Shown here one piece after another: positions 47,521 to 58,332 of a DNA stretch of 64,000 nt. The notes under the pieces are model-generated. The model saw nothing but the letters and a program-made list of their open reading frames with translations. It was not told the DNA's origin and did no database searches. Source of the DNA: Heliocidaris tuberculata. Taxonomy: Eukaryota > Echinodermata > Echinoidea > Camarodonta > Echinometridae. The position numbers and the translations under genes were made by a program. Location of the stretch: positions 60,353,087-60,417,086 of the forward strand of contig CM046832.1 of assembly GCA_025618425.1 (NCBI GenBank), read 5' to 3'. Positions within the stretch are counted from its first letter, which is position 1. Each line of letters opens with the position of its first letter.

Positions 47521-48063
47521 TGTCCCCCTTGTGGATTATAGGGATTTATGGTATACATATATGAGAGGAGTTGTTTTGTTCCCCTATATGATCAGATAAG
47601 GAAGGTTTGAAGTTGAATTTTATATTTCTTCGTTATTATGTTTTAATGTTGGAAGAAAAAAAATAGATTACGGTACATATCTTATGGTATATGAGGAGTA
47701 ACTTGTACAAGTACAGTTATAATTTCAATCCTGTCCATTAATGTATTGATAACTCTGGTTTTCAAGGATTCTATTGGTCCTTTTTTTTTTGGGGGGGGGG
47801 GGTTGATATAGTAAATTAAACTAAGGCAGGTAGTTTCACTTCTAACTTGCCCTGTCACTGTTCAGCTACACAATATATACTTTAGTTTCCAAGTTGAAGT
47901 ACTGAGTTCAATATTTCACGACAGGTACTAAATGTGGTATACGGAGGTTACATGATATTATAGAAAATTGAAAGTGGTTGATCATTATCATGTCTTTATA
48001 GGGGGAATGGGAGGGGACTGTCATGCAACGTTTGCTAAGACAGTTTGATTAGTCATCATGCAT

Positions 48064-48080
48064 AGTTCGCTACGCGAACT
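48064..48080. repeat. Short perfect hairpin upstream of ORF2
   Basis: AGTTCGC, TAC, GCGAACT: 7 bp arms with a 3 nt loop, 320 bp before the ORF2 start. Any role is unknown. Confidence 0.6.
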
Positions 48081-48403
48081 CCGTTGTTTGTCCGTTTCAT
48101 GTTGTCTTTCCATGTTCCTTTGTTTTCTTTGTTTTCTCTGTTTTCTCTTATTTCTTCGTTCTTGGTTCCTCATTTGTAAGTTCTTGACTATTTGCAGTAT
48201 GCACATTTTGTCTTTTTTCTTTTTTAGCTCTTCTTCTTTTAGGGTAGAGGGCCGTGAAGTTATTTCTTCGAAAAGATTTATTTGCGAAAAGAGATTATTG
48301 AAGTGTTTTAATTTGCTCCCCATATCAGGGGGTCAGACACTATTGGGATACTTTGGGTGTCCCTTCTTATATATAGATAAGTGTTTAATCCTAAAGGGAT
48401 CCA

Positions 48404-51400
48404 ATGGATAATATTAGAAACTGTTTTTCATGTAATTTTCTCACACTGAATGTGAGGGGAATAAGAGATAGAAGTAAACGAGACAAAATGTTTAATTGGT
48501 TTAGGACAAAATCTACAGATATAGTATATTTACAAGAAACATATAGTACACCTGATATGGAGAAGAAATGGCAATTAGAGTGGGGCGGAAAATGTATCTT
48601 TAGTCATGGTACCAGCCACAGTAGAGGAGTTCTGGTGTTGATAAATAGTAAGTTAGACATTCAGATTAGTGACACCTGTGTAGACGTAAATGGTAGATAT
48701 ATATTGATTAAATGTAGTATACAAGGTCAGAAGATGTTGCTTGGAAATGTTTATTTTCCCACTGGTAGTAATGAAGGAGAGCAAATAAAGTGTTTAAATG
48801 ATTTAAGTCAATTGTTGTATAGGAACAATCCTGAAGGGAATCCAGTAGTACTTGGGGGTGACTTTAATGTTATTAGAGACACGAACTTAGATTATTTTGG
48901 ACAAGTTTCAAAGAAGCAATCAAAATTCAGTAGCAAATTGGAAGAGTTCATGGATAGTTTTAGATTAATAGATGTATGGAGAAATAAAAATAAAGATAAA
49001 AAGCAATATACATATAGACAAGGGAATCCATTTATGCAAAGTCGTTTAGATTATTGGATTATATCAGAGAATCTAGAACAAATAACATCCAAATGTGACA
49101 TTATTCCCTCCATAGCCTCTGACCATTCAGCTGTTAATTTGGTTCTGTATAACAGAATATCGTTAAAATGTCAAAATAAAAGAGCTTATTGGAAGTTCAA
49201 TAATAGTTTGTTAAATGATAGGGAATATGTTTTGAAGATGAGAGAAGAAATACAGACTTTAAAGAATAAACTGTCTTGTGAGATAAAAGATAAAAGAGTA
49301 TTATGGGACTATATGAAAATGGAAATACGCAGGTTTACAAGTAAATTTTCAAAGAAAAGGGCAAAAGAAAGGAAAGAAAAAATTGAAAACTTAGAGAAAG
49401 AAATTGAAGACTTAGAAGAGAATTTACTATCAATCAGTAATGTACGTTATAATGTTATCCTTGAAAAATTGAAAGCTAAGAGACAACAACTAAGTGTATT
49501 CTATGACTATATAAATGAAGGTTTGAAAATACGGTCAAGATCCTCGTGGTATGAATGCGGAGAGAAAAATACAACATTTTTTAAACAATTAATGGTATCA
49601 AATAGAAAAAAAAGTGTAATACAGAAATTAAATGTAAATGGAAAAATTATTTTTGAGGAAAATGAAATTGTTAAGGGAATAAAATCATTTTACAGTCAGT
49701 TATATAAAAAAATAGAACTTGTACAAGATGGCGGTTTAGAATTTTTTCCGAGTAACCTGCCAAAATTAAACGATGCCTTACGAGATTTAGGTGAAGAAAA
49801 GATTGTAGAAAGGGAATGTATAGATATATTAAAAAATATGAAATTAAATAAATCACCAGGGAATGATGGTTTAAGCGTAGAATTCTATCTTAAATTTTGG
49901 CCAGTAATTGGAGATCTAATTCTTGCATCTTTTAATGAAGCTTTTGAACAGGGGGAACTATCTGCCTCTCAGAGGCAAGCAGTTATCACCCTGATACATA
50001 AAGAGGGCAAAGATCCAGACTTTATTAAGAATTATAGACCAATCTCTCTGTTAAACGTGGATTATAAAATTTTATCAAAGATACTTTCAAAGAGATTACA
50101 AGAAGTTATACCTGAAATCGTGTCTTCTGATCAACTTGGTTATGTTAAGAATAGAAATATTGGAGAAGCAATAAGGATAATAGATGATATGGTTTTTCAT
50201 ACTACTTTTTATAAAGTAAATGCTTTTCTGATGGCCATAGATTTTGAAAAGGCATTTGATTCTGTTTCTCATTCATTCTTATACAGAGTCTTAAAATCTT
50301 TTGGTTTTGGACCATTATTTTGTAAATGGGTGAATATATTATATACAAATGCTGAAAGCTGTGTTATGAACGGATATACATCAACAGGTTACTTCAAAGT
50401 TGAAAGAGGAGTAAGGCAGGGAGATCCATTATCGCCATACTTATTTATTTTATGCATTGAAATTCTAGCTCATATGATTAGAAATAATCACTTGGTAAAA
50501 GGAATTTGTTTTGGAAATATAGAAATGAAGCAGGTGTTGTATGCAGATGACATAACACTCTTCATCAAAGATATGGATTCAGTTAAGGAAATAGAACATA
50601 TTTTTGAAGGCTTTTATAAAATATCAGGATTAAAGTTAAACAAGGATAAGACATATATTATGCCATTAGGTCCGCAGGTGTCTAAGTATACATTTCCATT
50701 TGGGAAGCTAGTAGATGTTGTTAAAATATTAGGCATTTATTTTTCAGTTCATGCAGATATCAAGGAAAAAATGAATTTTAAGGAAATATTAAGCAAAATT
50801 AAAAAACTGTTGACGTGGTGGAAACAGCGTGATCTAACTCTAATGGGAAAAATTCAATTAATGAAAATATATGGATATTCTAAATTGATATATGCAACAT
50901 CACTTATGCCAGTTCCAGAGTGGGTATATAAGGAAATTGAAGAAATTTGCTTTGATTTCTTGTGGAGAGGTAAAGATAAAATTAAAAAAAGTACAGTGAT
51001 TTTAGATTATCAGCAGGGTGGGCTCAAAATGATGAATTTTAGATTCTTTGTAAAAGCACAAAGAATAATGTGGATAAAAAGGCTTATAACAGGAACTCAA
51101 ACTATTAAATGGAAACTTTATTTTAAATATTTAATGAGACCGATGGGAGGAAATTTGATATTTTATTGCAATTATTGGAGGGATACAGTGGAAATCACGT
51201 TACCTACCTTTTATCAGAGTCTATTGAAAGCTTGGATAGATATGAAAGACTATGTTAAGATAGAAGAGAGATATAGAGGAAATGAAATTTTGTATAATAA
51301 TAAGTGTATCCAATTAGAAGGTCAAACTCTATTTGAGGAGAAGTTGTTTTTAAAGAATATTTATCGACTTCATCATATTTGTGATGAACATGGAGAATTA

Positions 51401-52183
51401 AAACCTGAGGCTTATTTTGTAGCTTTAGGTTTAAGTACAGAAGAAATTGTAAAAGTAAACAAAATTTATGCAACAACCCCTCATGAATGGAAAAAAAATG
51501 TTCAATCTTTAAGAAAGGCCATTCATTGTGGCCTCAGTTTAGAATTTAAGTTTTCAAAGAAAGTTTTTAAATTTGAAGAAATAACTGCAAAGATGGTGTA
51601 TAAGAGTCAAATTAAAAAGAATGTAGAAACAAACACAGCATTTTGCAATTTAATGTCACTTTATAATATTTCACAACGAGATGTAGAAAAGATATTTGTT
51701 CAACCAAGGATGTGTACCTTAAACAGTAAACTAAGAGAATTCCAATTCAAACTGTTACATAAGATTATATATACAAACCATCATCTACATAGATTTAAGT
51801 TTCGTGAAAATGGATTGTGCTCATATTGTAAAAAATTTGAAGAAACTTATCAACATGTGTTCTTTGAATGTAACAAGATAAAGGAAGTGTGGGGAAAATG
51901 TGCTGACAAGCTCAATCTACCAATTCTGAAGAAGTTATCTTGGAAAGAAATTCATATTGGAATAATAGACAACACTATAAAAGCAGGGCAATTACTGAAC
52001 CATATTTTGATTTTGATTAAATTTACGATTTTTCATAATAGAGAGAAAGGAGATCCCCCCAATGCAAAAGAAATTATAGATAGACTAATTGAAAATAGAA
52101 ATGAAGAGAAAAAACTTGCAATGGAAAGGGATACTCTTTCAATCCATTTAAAGAAATGGGAAGCTTTGGAAGGTTGTCCGTGA
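48404..52183 (+). CDS. LINE ORF2: APE endonuclease and reverse transcriptase (intact)
   Basis: A 1259-residue uninterrupted polyprotein for target-primed reverse transcription. The AP-endonuclease domain (1-250) has LNVRG with N16, E45 in LQET, GGDFN with D153 and N155, SRLDYW with D216, and SDH at 239-241. A linker with a charged coiled coil follows (about 275-365). RT shows KSPGNDGLSVEFY (483-495), NYRPISLLN (543-551), motif A MAIDFEKAFD (610-619) with catalytic D613, motif B RQGDPLSP (671-678) and motif C YADD (713-716). A C-terminal CCHC knuckle C-x2-C-x8-H-x4-C lies at 1139-1156. All expected catalytic residues are present. The start is fixed by an in-frame TAA about 9 bp upstream of the ATG. 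Length matches L1-superfamily ORF2p. Lack of any stop over 3.8 kb indicates recent insertion or purifying selection. Confidence 0.95.
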   Translation: MDNIRNCFSCNFLTLNVRGIRDRSKRDKMFNWFRTKSTDIVYLQETYSTPDMEKKWQLEWGGKCIFSHGTSHSRGVLVLINSKLDIQISDTCVDVNGRYILIKCSIQGQKMLLGNVYFPTGSNEGEQIKCLNDLSQLLYRNNPEGNPVVLGGDFNVIRDTNLDYFGQVSKKQSKFSSKLEEFMDSFRLIDVWRNKNKDKKQYTYRQGNPFMQSRLDYWIISENLEQITSKCDIIPSIASDHSAVNLVLYNRISLKCQNKRAYWKFNNSLLNDREYVLKMREEIQTLKNKLSCEIKDKRVLWDYMKMEIRRFTSKFSKKRAKERKEKIENLEKEIEDLEENLLSISNVRYNVILEKLKAKRQQLSVFYDYINEGLKIRSRSSWYECGEKNTTFFKQLMVSNRKKSVIQKLNVNGKIIFEENEIVKGIKSFYSQLYKKIELVQDGGLEFFPSNLPKLNDALRDLGEEKIVERECIDILKNMKLNKSPGNDGLSVEFYLKFWPVIGDLILASFNEAFEQGELSASQRQAVITLIHKEGKDPDFIKNYRPISLLNVDYKILSKILSKRLQEVIPEIVSSDQLGYVKNRNIGEAIRIIDDMVFHTTFYKVNAFLMAIDFEKAFDSVSHSFLYRVLKSFGFGPLFCKWVNILYTNAESCVMNGYTSTGYFKVERGVRQGDPLSPYLFILCIEILAHMIRNNHLVKGICFGNIEMKQVLYADDITLFIKDMDSVKEIEHIFEGFYKISGLKLNKDKTYIMPLGPQVSKYTFPFGKLVDVVKILGIYFSVHADIKEKMNFKEILSKIKKLLTWWKQRDLTLMGKIQLMKIYGYSKLIYATSLMPVPEWVYKEIEEICFDFLWRGKDKIKKSTVILDYQQGGLKMMNFRFFVKAQRIMWIKRLITGTQTIKWKLYFKYLMRPMGGNLIFYCNYWRDTVEITLPTFYQSLLKAWIDMKDYVKIEERYRGNEILYNNKCIQLEGQTLFEEKLFLKNIYRLHHICDEHGELKPEAYFVALGLSTEEIVKVNKIYATTPHEWKKNVQSLRKAIHCGLSLEFKFSKKVFKFEEITAKMVYKSQIKKNVETNTAFCNLMSLYNISQRDVEKIFVQPRMCTLNSKLREFQFKLLHKIIYTNHHLHRFKFRENGLCSYCKKFEETYQHVFFECNKIKEVWGKCADKLNLPILKKLSWKEIHIGIIDNTIKAGQLLNHILILIKFTIFHNREKGDPPNAKEIIDRLIENRNEEKKLAMERDTLSIHLKKWEALEGCP

Positions 52184-52657
52184 TCTTTTTTTTTTTTTTT
52201 TTTTTTTTTTTGGTGCCGAGGTGTTGGCGTCGTATTCGCTCGTCGTCCGGGGTGCTGGTTCCAGACAACAGAGCCTGTGCGTGAGGTTCGCCGTGAAACC
52301 ATTCAAGCGGCAGGCTAAAGCAGGGCAAATTTAGTGTTTGGCCCTGTTGTGATCGCCGCGCCATTGTTTAGCTTAAATTGTTTGGAGCCGGTAGCCTTGA
52401 CGACTGGGCGGGTGTGGCTTCGCGCTTCGGTGATGACTTTAGTTTCTCACAATGATAGAGGCATAGCTTCTGGACCCTCTGCCCTACCCCTTTCTTTTCC
52501 TTTCTCTTTTCTCCCCCTTTGTTCGTTTATGTCTCTGTGCTGTTGGTGTGACCTTCCCTTTTTTTTTTTTTTTTTTTTTCTTTTTGGTTTGTTTTGTTTT
52601 GTTTTGTTTTTTTTGTTCGTTTTTGTTTTGTTTTTGTTTTGTTTTGTTTTGTTTTTG

Positions 52658-52688
<31 letters not shown>

Positions 52689-53196
52689 TTTTTGTGTGTG
52701 TCTTCCTTCTCTTTGTTTTATCTGTTTGTTCGTTTGTGGTTGTTCTTTGTGTTGTGGGATGGGGGGGGGGGGGCGTGATGGTGTATGTTCTCTAATCTTT
52801 TTTTTTTTTTTTTTTTTTTTTCTCTCTCTCTTTCTTTATTCTTATCTTCTTTCTATCCTTTTTTTTTTTTCTTCTCTTAATTTAATTCTTTCTCTCAGAA
52901 GGAAATTGGAAAAAGATTTTTTTTTTTGTTGTTGTTGAAAATTGTTTGTAACGAAATGGGTAACTTAAATGTGTGAATCTTATTCTTTATGAAATATTTA
53001 TTTCTGTTCGCAAATATGTTAGATGAAAGTTTGTTTGTATTATCGTTTGAAATGTGAAATTGCAGTTGGCAGTTATATTTATGTCAAGATTTTGTTGTTG
53101 TTGTTGTTATATTATATGAAATGTTTCAAATTATGTTCAATTTTCTTTTATGAGAGAAAATAATAAAAACTTATGAAAACAAAAAAAAAATAAAGT
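52184..53196 (+). other. LINE 3' UTR with T-runs and (TTTTG)n
   Basis: It begins with a 28 bp T-run right after the ORF2 stop. A GC-richer segment follows (52212-52400), then T-runs, TTTTG/TTTTTG pentamers (52591-52693), a G-run (52760-52774) and another T-run (52798-52820). It closes with ATAATAAAAACTTATG and an A-tail. The open frames here are low complexity. Confidence 0.75.
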
Positions 53197-53299
53197 ACAT
53201 TACAACGAATGGCCAAGAATTGGTCGGTTTGGAATCGATTTGGAATATGTGAAGCGTTGTGACTGAGGTATTTCCACTGTCCTCGATGTATTAAATGAA

Positions 53300-54148
53300 T
53301 GGGCTCATTTCACGTGAAGCTTGAGCAACTATGGCCCATTATTTCACAGGAAGCTTGAGCAACTATGGCCCATTATTTCACATGAAGCTTGAGCAACTAT
53401 GGCCCATTATTTCACATGAAGCTTGAGCAACTATGGCCCATTATTTCACATGAAGCTTGAGCAACTATGGCCCATTATTTCACATGAAGCTTGAGCAACT
53501 ATGGCCCATTATTTCACAGGAAGCTTGAGCAACTATGGCCCATTATTTCACATGCAGCTTAAGCAACTATAGCCCATTATTTCACAGGAAGCTTGAGCAA
53601 CTATGGCCCATTATTTCACAGGAAGCTTGAGCAACTATGGCCCATTATTTCACGTGAAGCTTGAGCAACTATAGCCCATTATTTCACAGGAAGCTTGAGC
53701 AACTATGGCCCATTATTTCACATGCAGCTTAAGCAACTATAGCCCATTATTTCACAGGAAGCTTGAGCAACTATGGCCCATTATTTCACGTGAAGCTTGA
53801 GCAACTATGGCCCATTATTTCACAGGAAGCTTGAGCAACTATGGCCCATTATTTCACAGAAAGCTTGAGCAACTATGGCCCATTATTTCACATGCAGCTT
53901 AAGCAACTATAGCCCATTATTTCACAGGAAGCTTGAGCAACTATGGCCCATTATTTCACAGAAAGCTTGAGCAACTATGGCCCATTATTTCACAGAAAGC
54001 TTGAGCAACTATGGCCCATTATTTCACATGAAGCTTGAGCAACTATGACCCATTATTTCACAGAAAGCTTGAGCAACTATGGCTCATTATTTCACAGAAA
54101 GCTTGAGCGACTATGGCTCATTATTTCACAGAAAGCTTGAGCAACTAT
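53300..54148. repeat. 34 bp satellite, 25 units
   Basis: A HindIII site AAGCTT (or GCAGCTTAAG variant) recurs every 34 bp from 53317 to 54133 with no indel: 24 intervals of exactly 34. The core is AGCTTGAGCAACTATGGCCC followed by ATTATTTCAC and a variable dinucleotide (TG, GG, GA; CGTG in some). Variant units containing CATGCAGCTTAAGC and TATAGCCC lie at 53551, 53721 and 53891, that is every 170 bp (five units), revealing a partial higher-order repeat. It starts about 105 bp after the LINE tail. Confidence 0.98.
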
Positions 54149-54537
54149 CGTTAATCAGTCATTGCCTTGGGTTGGATTGCAACAGGGTCAACATCCAGAA
54201 TTTTATCCAAATAAAGAGAATTATTTGACAGTATGGAACCAAAATCAATCTTCCCCTCCCGCCTTGGTTCGTGGTATATAACGTGTCAAATACATTTACA
54301 TCTGCTTTCCGCGTGTCCTTGAATATTATAACTTTCTGTATTTATTCATCACTGTTTATAAATTCTCAAAATTGTGAATATACAGTGCACGTATCATACA
54401 GTCTCACCATGCATGCCTATCAGTTATTAATCATAATGGCACACCAGTTCTGATCATTGTGTGAATGTATATGTATTCTAGACAACGGCAAGCATGGTAA
54501 GGCGAACAATATTGTGAACATGCGGAAGTGTCAAAGG
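54149..54537. other. Non-coding stretch
   Basis: Nothing was recognised; an open frame at 54271-54453 lacks features. Confidence 0.5.
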
Positions 54538-54715
54538 CAGGTGCAGGTCCAGGATTTTGTAAAAGGGGGTGGTCCAATTGCCTCTAAATCTCTGAAAAGA
54601 AAAAAAGAAAAAAGGGGGAGGGGTATCGGGGTCCGATTCACAAAAACATATGACAAGCAAAAAAAGTTGTCCGGACCCTCGTGACCCCCCCCCCCCCCCC
54701 CCGGATCCACCCCTG
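54538..54715. mobile_element. hAT-like MITE
   Basis: A 178 bp element. The left end reads CAGGTGCAGGTCCAGG; the right end, read inward, is CAGGGGTGGATCCGGG, with a long C-run inside. Ends and length resemble the 19397 and 34939 elements. No clear 8 bp target-site duplication. Confidence 0.55.
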
Positions 54716-54810
54716 TATATGCTGGTAAGGGTTCATATCATTTTCACATAGATTTCGATCTAGAGGTTGAATGTGAGAATCCCAGCATTTTGACACTTAC
54801 CACAAGATTA

Positions 54811-54985
54811 CAGTGGAACCTCGATATAAAGAACACTGATATAACAAACTCTCATTATAACAAGGTAATTTTGCCGGTTCCATTTGTTTTTTTAGCCCTG
54901 ATATTATAATAAGGCTTCGATATAAAGAGGTAATTTCCGTGGTCCCACATTGTCCCAAGGAGTTTGTTATAACGAGGTTCCACTG
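54811..54985. mobile_element. Tigger/pogo-type (Tc1-mariner superfamily) MITE
   Basis: A 175 bp non-coding element with TIRs CAGTGGAACCTCGATATAA at the left and the complementary TTATAACGAGGTTCCACTG at the right, flanked by TA on both sides (54809-54810 and 54986-54987). CAGTnGAACCTCG ends with a TA target duplication are characteristic of Tigger/pogo elements. Internal sub-repeats of GATATAAAGA and TTATAA words extend the palindromic character. Confidence 0.85.
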
Positions 54986-55041
54986 TATTAGCATATTGCT
55001 CTAGTGTAAGACAATAATCTAGAAGTGTCATTCTTTACCCA

Positions 55042-55191
55042 GAGGCCCGTTGAACAAAACTTACGTTTGAACGCAACTCAGGAAAATCAAACGCAACTTT
55101 ATTTTCAGCCATTCAGAAGTGTGCATTAAGCTGGACTTGCGTTTGATATTTAGGAGTTGCGATTAAACGCAAGTTTTGTGCAACGGGCCCC
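55042..55191. mobile_element. Palindromic MITE, GGGCCCGTTGCAC family, copy B
   Basis: A 150 bp second copy of the 7510-7656 element in the same orientation, with the same arm and centre organisation (AGCCATTCAGAAG at the centre). A few substitutions and a short extra CTGG-containing segment separate the two copies. Confidence 0.85.
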
Positions 55192-55849
55192 AGGTGAAGT
55201 AAATTGGTATAAAGAAAATTTGGAAACAAATGGTTAGCCAAAAGACAACGTTATAGCTAGGACTGCAATGTTCCGTTGAATATATTCGTAACTGCAGAGT
55301 GCAGAGTATCGATACATGCATTTACATGGTTATTATAAACATAACCTGCAAAAATTTATCATAGCCTTTTCGGTATATATAGGCAGTCATCTATTACATC
55401 GAAAACAAATATGGTCGATTTCTTTTTTTAACAAGTTATTATTGTAACCTCCTTACATACACTATAAGAAGTCAATTTTATTATCAGGTATAGATCACTT
55501 CAGCCTCATGTTTTTTTCCATAACAGAAAATAGAATAATTTCTCATGATAGAGAGTTGGAATAAATTCATGTGACCTCGCACATGTATTCTGGACAGTAC
55601 AATTTCATTTTCTTTTTTTTTTTCATTGTAACTTTTGTTTGTTACCTGATGCATTCTCAATCCGAGCTGCATTTACCACTTAACAAAATTTGGATATAAA
55701 CCAATTAAGCCTAAAACAAAATTCGAGAGTATCAACACATTAAGGCGATTATTTTTTTAACCTCTCTATATACAAGAGATATACTAATGTCAGTCTTCTC
55801 ACCCTGAACTTATATGTGATATGAACGCTTACATTTTCACCATGTAGAT
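55192..55849. other. Non-coding stretch
   Basis: Nothing was recognised. Confidence 0.5.
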
Positions 55850-55876
55850 CCAAGGAGTTATCACAGAACTCCTTGG
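55850..55876. repeat. Hairpin sharing the CCAAGGAGTTATCACAG word
   Basis: 10 bp perfect arms CCAAGGAGTT/AACTCCTTGG around ATCACAG. The left arm plus loop is identical to the left arm of the 31784-31817 palindrome. Confidence 0.9.
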
Positions 55877-55959
55877 TAGATCTGATTTCAACCTGGCGTA
55901 TGACATTATAGAAACATTTGTTTTCTAGTATAAAAGCTTATTACCTGGATCAAAGAGTA

Positions 55960-56660
55960 ACTGTTTCTGTTGATGATGAACGTATAGTGATTGGACACCG
56001 ATTCGAAATGGAGTAAGCCCGCCAAGGATGTGTCCTATTACATATTTTTCTTATTGTGCTGAAGACATAATGCAAAATGTTGCTTTGGAATCCAAACTTA
56101 TACTAAGTGGTACTTCAAGAAGTAACATTAGATGAGCCGATGACACTGTTCACATTAAAAACAGTGCTATACCGATCTGCAAAGACTCATTAAATCCCTT
56201 AAAGAAAGAAGTGAACAAGATGTCTGTCAATAAACAGAAAGAAGAGAAAGAATGTGCTTAGAAGTAAACTAAGAACAATACCAACTGTGTGTGGTATTTA
56301 ATAATAAGTGGAGAAAAGGTGTAAGAAGTCGATAGATTTAATCATCTTGGCAGTATAGTTACATCAGATGGTAAATGCTACACATAAATTAAGAGACGAA
56401 TTCGCTTAGCAAAGAAATCCCTAATGAATTTTAAAATATATATAAAAAAAACATTCACACAGACAAATCACTTAACAACACATCAAAAGTACGATTTCTA
56501 AAAATGCTAATGTGTGTGTTGATCAGTATGCCAGCAAATAAAATGCAAATACTAAGGCCAGAGAAAACTGGAAGGGGTGGAAATCATGGTGCTACAGACG
56601 ATGTTCAGAGTACCGTGGATAAAGAGAATCTCACTAAAAATCTTACCATTTAGAGACTTA
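55960..56660 (+). pseudogene. Decayed LINE reverse transcriptase (RTE/CR1-like)
   Basis: Fragments of a reverse transcriptase are spread over three frames with stops and indels. They include an RQGCV motif-B-like word (56020-56034), ADDTV, the motif C remnant (56135-56149), and an FNHLGSIVTSDGKC segment (about 56336-56377) followed by IKRRIRLAKKS. Near 56600-56636 there is a VLQTMFRVPWIKRISL segment typical of the post-RT region of endonuclease-reverse-transcriptase ORFs. The endonuclease is absent. The Gln-Gly-Cys motif B distinguishes it from the Gln-Gly-Asp type of the large LINE, so it belongs to a different clade. It is clearly non-functional and old. Confidence 0.75.
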
Positions 56661-57716
56661 TAGTTATTTTATATTGGAATATCTATGATTCTATGTAAAA
56701 AAAAAAAAAACCAAAAAAAAAAAAAAAACACTTCCATCTTGCATCTTTCTCTGAATTTTACACCTTGAATTATCAAATTCATGCGTATAGAACTAGAAAT
56801 ACTGATAATTTTCATTTGCCACTAATACGTACATCTTTATTTTAAAAATCTATCATATACCAGGGGCCATGCATCTATATGAAACTCTTTTCCAACAGAA
56901 ATAAAGAATTCACGAACATTAAACAATTTCAAAAGAAGATATAGAAAACTTTTTTTGTTTTTTGTTAAGAAAATCGAAAAGACATGTTAAAGTACTTAAT
57001 TATCATGATTACAAACTCAGTTAAATTTTCTTGTTGTTTTGTTGTTATACAGTTCCTTTTTTGTATTTATGTTTTTATTAAAACAGTAGATAACATAATT
57101 ACAAAGAGGGTTATGAACATAACAACAACAAAAAACAACAACAAACAAACAAACAAAAATAACAAAACAAAACAAAACAAAAAGGTAAGGTCAATGAAGC
57201 AAAGCACATGACTGTACGCCCTAACACAGTACTATATCCTGACCCGCGGGTATACAGTTCCTTTTTGTATTCAATTTTGTATTGTAATATCATTTACCAT
57301 TTATCGTAATATATGCGTATTTTCTTGGGTCAGCCTCCTATAAGGGACTTTAGTTTCTTGGCCGGCTGTAACTCACTTTTGCAATACGATTATGTGCATA
57401 TTTTAACCCATTTTAAAGTTACTTTATTTCAATTTTACATTTTCATTGTCTTATATTTGGTCCCCCCCCCCCCCAGATTTAGTGCCTCAACAAGAAAATG
57501 TATTTGATTTTGTATTAATGGATAACGAGGATATCATGAAGAACACACAAAGGGAAACGAATTAAGGCATGAAACCTCAATGATCGAAGACTGTCAACCA
57601 AACGTTGGACCAAAGTGTTTAAAAATACTTGGTATAAAAGAGACAAGAAATATGCCCAACGCATGTGAAAGAGAAAATGTTTTGCTGTTTAGAAAAATGT
57701 GAAAGAGGGTCAGAAA

Positions 57717-57754
57717 CTGAGAGAGGGAGGGGGAGTAGAGAGAGAGAGAGGGGG

Positions 57755-57786
<32 letters not shown>

Positions 57787-57830
57787 GGGGGGGGGGGGGA
57801 GGGGGAAGAGAGAGAGGGGGAATGAAAGGG
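57717..57830. repeat. (GA)n / G-rich purine tract
   Basis: GAGAGAG with G-run and AGAG interruptions; the open frame of Glu/Arg/Gly is an artefact. Confidence 0.9.
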
Positions 57831-58332
57831 GAATGAGAATGTCAGAATGAGAAGCGGGAATGGCGAGAGAGGGCGGCAGAGATATTGGCTATGAAATCAA
57901 CTTTGATCAAAATTTTATTATTTCAATTGAACCAAAACTCCAGGCCAAGTCTATACGAAACTCATCATCATGTCGATTGCCCTTGTTTTCTTTTGTTATT
58001 ATTCGATATTTATGCTCTTAAATGAAATAAAGATAAATCTAAAGATAACTTGACAATGAGGTAGTACAATACAGTGCAATTTTACGTTGTTTTGACCCAC
58101 TGTAGTGCATGTCCAAATCAAAAATTGTACCTTTTACAAAATACATGACAATGTACTCAATAGTATAATGCAGTTATGGTAATATATATCAAATAACATG
58201 TAACCCCTCCTCCTCGTTTTCAAAAAAAAAAAAATCCAGACGAGAAACTAGGAATCAATTCTACAAAAGTCTTGGTCTTGTGCAAACGTTTGCGTAATGA
58301 AGTCGTCGTAGATGGGGCTATGCATGCACAAC

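Larger units (their letters stand above)
43489..53196 (+). mobile_element. L1/Tx1-like LINE with ORF1, duplicated inter-ORF region, intact ORF2 and poly-A end
   Basis: The order is ORF1 (43489-44354), a 4 kb spacer, ORF2 (48404-52183), a T-rich 3' UTR, AATAAA at 53162-53167, and an A-rich tail ending near 53196. All parts have the same orientation. An L1-type ORF1 protein, an APE-type endonuclease plus reverse transcriptase and a C-terminal CCHC knuckle define the L1 superfamily; a Tx1-like clade is my inference. The 5' boundary is uncertain because any 5' UTR upstream of 43489 cannot be delimited, and no target-site duplication was found. The long spacer leaves open that ORF1 and ORF2 belong to two adjacent insertions. 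Confidence 0.75.

Noticed and set aside
48021..48323. Basic 100-residue minus-strand ORF upstream of LINE ORF2
   Set aside because: Composition follows a TCTTTG/TTTTCT-type pyrimidine-rich stretch; no homologous pattern.
52334..52938. Hydrophobic Phe/Leu/Val-rich open frames after ORF2, superficially membrane-like
   Set aside because: They come from T-runs and TTTTG repeats in the LINE 3' UTR.
53300..54148. CRISPR-like array
   Set aside because: The 34 bp units abut with no unique spacers, and the sequence context is eukaryotic. It is a satellite.
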